In this document: piece by piece, positions 61,401 through 64,000 of the stretch | How positions within the stretch are numbered: position 1 is the stretch's first letter | Layout of the letters: each line of letters begins with the position of its first letter | Assembly: GCA_963676865.2 (NCBI GenBank) | Contig: CAXXSS010000001.1 | Location: 3,628,183-3,692,182 of the forward strand | Length of the DNA stretch: 64,000 nt | Direction: 5' to 3' | DNA from: JAAYUD01 sp963676865 | GTDB taxonomy: Bacteria; Bacteroidota; Bacteroidia; Bacteroidales; Bacteroidaceae | Program-made: the position numbers and the translations under genes | The notes under the pieces: model-generated | The model's input: only the letters and a program-made list of their open reading frames with translations | Database searches by the model: none | Told to the model about the DNA's origin: nothing

Positions 61401-61816
61401 CCTGTATATCCGTAACGTTGTGCTATTTCATAGCAATCTATAACGGCATACTGCAAAGCAAGTTGTATGTCTATATCAGTTGCCTCGTCACCATTTCCTA
61501 TTACTAGCTCAATCTGATCAGTTGCAATTGTTACGGCTCTTCTACTTCCATCCGCAAAGTCTGCATCAGGAATATAGGCATTAAATTCTATCTTAACTAT
61601 GCCAACTGAAAGGTGGTGATTGTCTGCTATTATCATTAGCTTACTATCCACCATCTTACAATTAGTGTATACATCCCCTCTTCTTGACGCTTTGAAAGCT
61701 TCATAACTTGAAATCAGATTGATGTCAAAATCACATGTGGGGATGTCAACCGCATTACCATTTACGGTAAATGAGGGATAGAATTTAAAATCGGATTTAT
61801 AATTTATCTGTTTCAT
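58415..61816 (-). CDS. Large phage tail-fibre-like protein with heptad repeat tract
   Basis: 1133 residues. An N-terminal domain (about 1-150; FYPSFTVNGNAVDIPTCDFD) probably docks onto the tail. Residues 179-332 form 22 consecutive heptads R-x-x-x-E-x-x, followed by an alanine/asparagine-rich stretch (ANSAADNANGKATQANDAAT). The large C-terminal half (about 400-1133) is rich in Gly, Asn, Ser and aromatics (WARDISHMYLFDMTL; LFGTNYLHNPSLFG; ending AQINGGSAQILIG). This is the plan of an elongated trimeric fibre with a receptor-binding tip. No enzymatic motif is seen. The 66-residue coiled-coil gene ends 3 bp upstream. Confidence 0.85.
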   Translation of the reverse strand: MKQINYKSDFKFYPSFTVNGNAVDIPTCDFDINLISSYEAFKASRRGDVYTNCKMVDSKLMIIADNHHLSVGIVKIEFNAYIPDADFADGSRRAVTIATDQIELVIGNGDEATDIDIQLALQYAVIDCYEIAQRYGYTGTKEEYYAALVSVPTVIPLAQEATTNLNALNTTVTANEAIRVDNENIRKINENTRVEDEDTRRLSETERETAENARKDNEASRQSEETKRIDAETARASNETDRKSAETERVNSESTRVLNETHRGFSEDDRVLEEAARVSNESKRVSAENLRVSNETDRQSKETERLNAESGRVDAENGRELAEGSRVSAETKRVSDFSVMETSNDAAVLNANSAADNANGKATQANDAATAANNAATSANNAAAAASAQTFTGSVYTNPFSASKAPRRIGDHAVNTTTFEIWEAVSMVNATTSWTRINAGMYGGTLATDLHAITISGVNTILATGLNVPNSNENWYVFHQNSNSGNLYAYQTAVGFTTGDRYHEVKQNGVWGAWVKDEAFTTDRKNQLDTNTNDISELKLGQGLYYMAGYDTSLSATPFTFKGNQVWARDISHMYLFDMTLNSSQLMRPMGELQRANSLRYVDGTFAPTVGITEAMRATCDVALYLDAAHANQYCAAGAFSATTFYNTYGMNQKLYDASGNEVRILRPWETTFTNYHMGLGFSEKVWLFDGVGNSGTTWKGLAQHDITWDGLRGIPLERTAISPCPATTIGNKTRNFFFLYNTGDSNTVSSVGQSGLCTLFANLNRTFPRVNDISQISNMNYARANNPTVTNPYPVAEGGYHAYNAAITRREILFGTNYLHNPSLFGSGISSNDTCNNETTFLANGGFKYKLSSDTIWSYCNFGSNPAMCYNNAGGVTNASTWLNSQYPKEQCMESQMAASFAKETGVAQNTNFTFYGSVYQYRNIMGVLGLSDGRMNVIVTKVLSQTISAFNASGQAANYDISCCLRMSLCDGMNFSGDIFRYWGGGYEQIGTCVSTVQPHTGDVIDLYLQSDQTKWTNTTDVTKNNLGKFDFESSYTKLATVTNLGDNYAKTRAPFSAWKTAIGGSLGTGQCYYQYDNNYWSTVLNQRVRVAVRLSGAAIFGLCSPRSMAANYPVSSTAQINGGSAQILIG
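60818..61282 (-). repeat. 22 tandem heptads R-x-x-x-E-x-x in the tail fibre
   Basis: Arg occurs at residues 179, 186, 193 and so on every seventh residue without a break to 333, nearly always with Glu four residues later. Variants include RVSAETK, RVSNETD and RLNAESG. At DNA level the units are 21 bp and divergent, so this is an old, selected repeat, not a recent expansion. Confidence 0.95.
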
Positions 61817-61819
61817 ATG

Positions 61820-62020
61820 TTACTTATTTTTTAGTTCATCAACCTCTTTTTGGAGATCATCTATTTTGTTTTGTAGCTTAATGATGGTATCTTCAAGAGT
61901 AGATCCATCGGGCATAACAACACCGCTAGCGTTTAGTCTAGTTTCACCAGCGTCAAGTTCTAAGTGTCCGCTAAAAGAGGTTCCACATACGATGTTTGGT
62001 TTCTTATCTTTTGTTTCCAT
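61820..62020 (-). CDS. 66-residue coiled-coil mini-protein upstream of the tail fibre
   Basis: The sequence includes CGTSFSGHLELDAGETRLNA, then SGVVMPDGSTLEDTIIKLQN, then a coiled coil ending KEVDELKNK. The second part is closely related to the 56481-56657 product. The N-terminal half differs and has a strand-like pattern (HLELDAGETRLNASG). It is encoded just before the tail fibre (3 bp) and after the 62027-62320 gene (6 bp). It may cap or trimerise a tail component, but this is inference. Confidence 0.82.
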   Translation of the reverse strand: METKDKKPNIVCGTSFSGHLELDAGETRLNASGVVMPDGSTLEDTIIKLQNKIDDLQKEVDELKNK

Positions 62021-62026
62021 GACTGT

Positions 62027-62320
62027 CTATTTTTTAGGTTTAGCATTTTCAATGCTGTCTGATTCTATTACTTTTTCAAGTATTTGAGAGATAGCCATTC
62101 GAACTACTGCCGTAAAGTTTGGCAAGTATTTTTTTATAGCTTCCGCACGAGGTCTATTTAATTCAATTTCTTTTTTGAAATAAATATCTTTACCTATTTG
62201 CAATTCCTCATCGGGAAAAGCATTTGCGTACATTGTTTTACCGAGTTCATGGGAAACATCTACTATTACATCTTTATCCTCGATGTCCTTTACTACTACT
62301 TTTGAAAAATCTACTTTCAT
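62027..62320 (-). CDS. Phage hypothetical protein
   Basis: 97 residues: MKVDFSKVVVKDIEDKDVIV, then DVSHELGKTMYANAFPDEEL, then RAEAIKKYLPNFTAVVRMAI. The opening VDFSKVVVKDIEDK and the later helix RMAISQILEKVIES resemble small conserved proteins found beside tail genes in Bacteroidetes phages, as I recall, without known role. It lies in the tail block between the interrupted tail gene (16 bp) and the mini-protein gene. Confidence 0.75.
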   Translation of the reverse strand: MKVDFSKVVVKDIEDKDVIVDVSHELGKTMYANAFPDEELQIGKDIYFKKEIELNRPRAEAIKKYLPNFTAVVRMAISQILEKVIESDSIENAKPKK

Positions 62321-62336
62321 TGTTTTTATATTTTAA

Positions 62337-64000
62337 TTAAATACTATAATATATACAATCCCACATTTCGCCATCATATTTAAATCTAGCCGAATCCCCT
62401 GTTGCTCCTAATTGAATTAGGGAAGACGAACCACCAGCCTGCCATATAACTTTTGAATTAGTAGAATGAACAATTACTACTGCATTCCTTCTAAAAATTT
62501 CTACGCATTGCCCTATAAAAGGATTTGTAGGTAAATAAATGTCGCATTGAGTAGTGCTTTTAGATACTACGGTGCTTTGACTTGTTATATTAAAAGATGT
62601 CAATGAGGTAAGAAATAATTCTCCAACGTCATAAACATTAGATACGGGATAATTGACAGCCATCCACTTATTATCCATAGCTACAAATTCATATACGCCT
62701 GGCATAGGAAATAACGAAGTAGTTGTGTCGCCATACCCTCCTATTGGATTTCCGTCTTTTGAAAAATTAAAACCACCAGATTGTATGTTTGTACTGAAAG
62801 AAAACGCAATATCCCCGATAGATGTAAGTCTTACAACCTTTATATAAATCCTCAATCCATCCCACGAAGAAGCGTCAGGGAGTGTAAGAATAGGAGTATA
62901 ATTTATGGATGAGGGTTTAATGCAAATGCAATTACCATCAACCAATGGATTTATAGTATAATTATTTGAAGTAATGCTTTTAAATGGAGTATATAATAGG
63001 AACGTAGTTAATGTTCCAGTTATATTTGCATTTGTTGCTTTAAGTCCGTCTATTATAGCCGTACCAGCCGTAATTGTACCAGCCGATAAAGCATTTGCAA
63101 GTATTACATTAGCTTCCAATAGATTTGTATTTATCTTTCCCCCAACTATAACCGTTCTACCCGCTAATGCCTCTGTGTTCATAGCAGCGTAGTTAGTATA
63201 ACCAATTCCGATAGCTAATGCGTCTTTTGCGGATGAAGATATGTTCGTAATAGCAGTAATACCAAGCATGTTCGTAATAGATGGTTCTTTTCCATCAACT
63301 AAGTCAAGACGGGGATTATACATGTAGCATCTGTTGGTAGTTTCCATGTCACCGAACAGATAGCATCTATTCACCACGTCTGCCGAATCAGATGCCCAAT
63401 TGAATGAAAAGGTATTAATATCGGTTATCTTTTCTCCCGTCTCACAATTCCATACTTCACTTCCATTCGTAAGACCTGTATAACCATAAGGATAAACATA
63501 ACCTGTTATCAATAACCATTTACCTAAATGATTTGATAACGTATCTGAAACAAAGAAAGGAGAACTACTCTTTGTTGTTGAGTTTAAAGTGCAAAATAGA
63601 ATTATTCCCACATCCGAAATAGAATGTACCGTTTACGAGCGTTTTTTTAACTATGACGCTAAATCTATATACTTTTGTCTTATCAATTATTTTACTTGGA
63701 GTGCTCCAACCTCCATCGTAATCACCCGTCCCCGATGGGGAACATTGCCACATAACAGAATTTTTACCGAGATGATTTAACCCCATTATCCTTGAGTTTT
63801 CTGTTGTTAACCCAAGTTGTATGAAATTTGTTGTCCCTCCCGTCCCAACAGTCCAATCATTTGATAATAATTGAGTTCCTATATTGAGATAAACTAAGTT
63901 ATTGTCAAAGTCCTATTCTGCGCATCTGAATTTAAACTATCAAACGATACGGCACCTGACAAGTTAATGTGCTGTGCGCTTATATTTATAGTCGTAGAGG
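62337..64000 (-). pseudogene. Large phage tail protein, interrupted by two apparent frameshifts and cut by window edge
   Basis: Three minus-strand frames read as one protein. The first, from the right edge, is STTINISAQHINLSGAVSFD, SLNSDAQNRT, with a stop at 63894-63896. The second is FDNNLVYLNIGTQLLSNDWT through GKNSVMWQCSPSG to GTFYFGCGNN, stop at 63565-63567. The third runs from about 63611 to 62337 (STTKSSSPFFVSDTLSNHLG, then KWLLITGYVYPYGYTG, ending WDCIYYSI). Single-base shifts near 63894-63915 and 63565-63611 would join them. A helix-rich segment (LEANVILANALSAGTITAGT) is typical of phage tail/fibre proteins. Either sequencing errors or real decay can explain it. Confidence 0.75.

Larger units (their letters stand above)
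53284..64000. mobile_element. Prophage, left portion, integrated next to tRNA-Arg
   Basis: A tyrosine integrase lies just after the tRNA, followed by a divergent XRE repressor region and a minus-strand block of spanin-like, holin, endolysin and tail-fibre genes that runs off the right edge. The left border is not exactly fixed: the attachment core should be part of the tRNA 3' half. Replication, packaging and capsid genes are not in view. No conjugation or resistance genes are seen, which favours a phage over an integrative conjugative element. Confidence 0.88.

Noticed and set aside
62640..62660. Motif MA-x-NYPVS shared by the interrupted tail protein and the tail-fibre C-terminus
   Set aside because: Seven residues in two Asn/Ser-rich proteins with different codons; too short to claim duplication or exchange.
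1..64000. CRISPR arrays, restriction or other canonical defence systems
   Set aside because: No regularly spaced identical repeats with unique spacers, and no cas, restriction-modification, Abi or CBASS-type genes are visible. The 22-bp-phased elements have no spacers and are palindromic arrays of two or three units.

Overview
The window comes from a low-GC member of the Bacteroidetes, most likely order Bacteroidales. The reasons are the set of lineage-typical genes (DUF3078 protein, DUF6340 lipoprotein, the lon-tgt-lptG block, DPP5-type S9 peptidase, tryptophanase), the many promoters of the form TTTG-N19-TAnnTTTG, and the weak Shine-Dalgarno sequences. I could not run any database search, so family names rest on motifs and remembered family features.

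Layout. 1-2416: tripartite efflux genes on the minus strand (tolC-like, then an hlyD-like adaptor cut by the left edge). 2417-2940: intergenic region with two dyad elements. 2941-6590: GT2 glycosyltransferase, LolC/E-type permease and a PLP aminotransferase. 6850-12513: lon, tgt, lptG-type permease and a HAD hydrolase, co-directional. 12740-15361: an IS66-family element with an 8-bp target duplication and an unusual tandemly duplicated right end; it sits in a relic region (to about 16036) with gene debris and another dyad element. 16037-21250: AraC regulator and small envelope or hypothetical genes on the minus strand. 21325-24649: DPP5-like peptidase and an acyltransferase. 24769-29550: tnaA, nrdG and nrdD, the last preceded by a cobalamin riboswitch. 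29810-32898: an uncharacterised gene, an IS3-family element with an in-phase A6C frameshift site, a further dyad element and tRNA-Asp. 33038-53044: ordinary chromosome (OmpH-like, pepD, endonuclease/exonuclease/phosphatase, lepA, a C-GCAxxG-C-C protein, proS, MATE, DUF3078, galE, clpC, htpG, patatin/surface-antigen protein). 53117-53283: two tRNA-Arg(ACG) genes. From about 53284 to the right edge: the left part of an integrated prophage (integrase, XRE repressor with an operator, spanin-like pair, holin, endolysin, tail-fibre genes), running out of the window.

How genes work together. NrdD and NrdG are the anaerobic, B12-independent ribonucleotide reductase and its activase; the riboswitch suggests they are turned down when cobalamin is present, presumably because a B12-dependent reductase takes over. 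TolC plus HlyD-like proteins form an export channel whose inner-membrane partner lies beyond the left edge. In the prophage the minus-strand block from the tail genes to the spanin-like pair reads as a late tail/lysis operon ending in a terminator at 55573-55601.

The most interesting items are four intergenic dyad elements, three of them phased at 22 bp; the duplicated IS66 end; the B12 riboswitch on a class III reductase; a 22-fold R-x-x-x-E-x-x heptad tract in the tail fibre; two related coiled-coil mini-proteins in the prophage; and a Tgt lacking the usual zinc cysteines.
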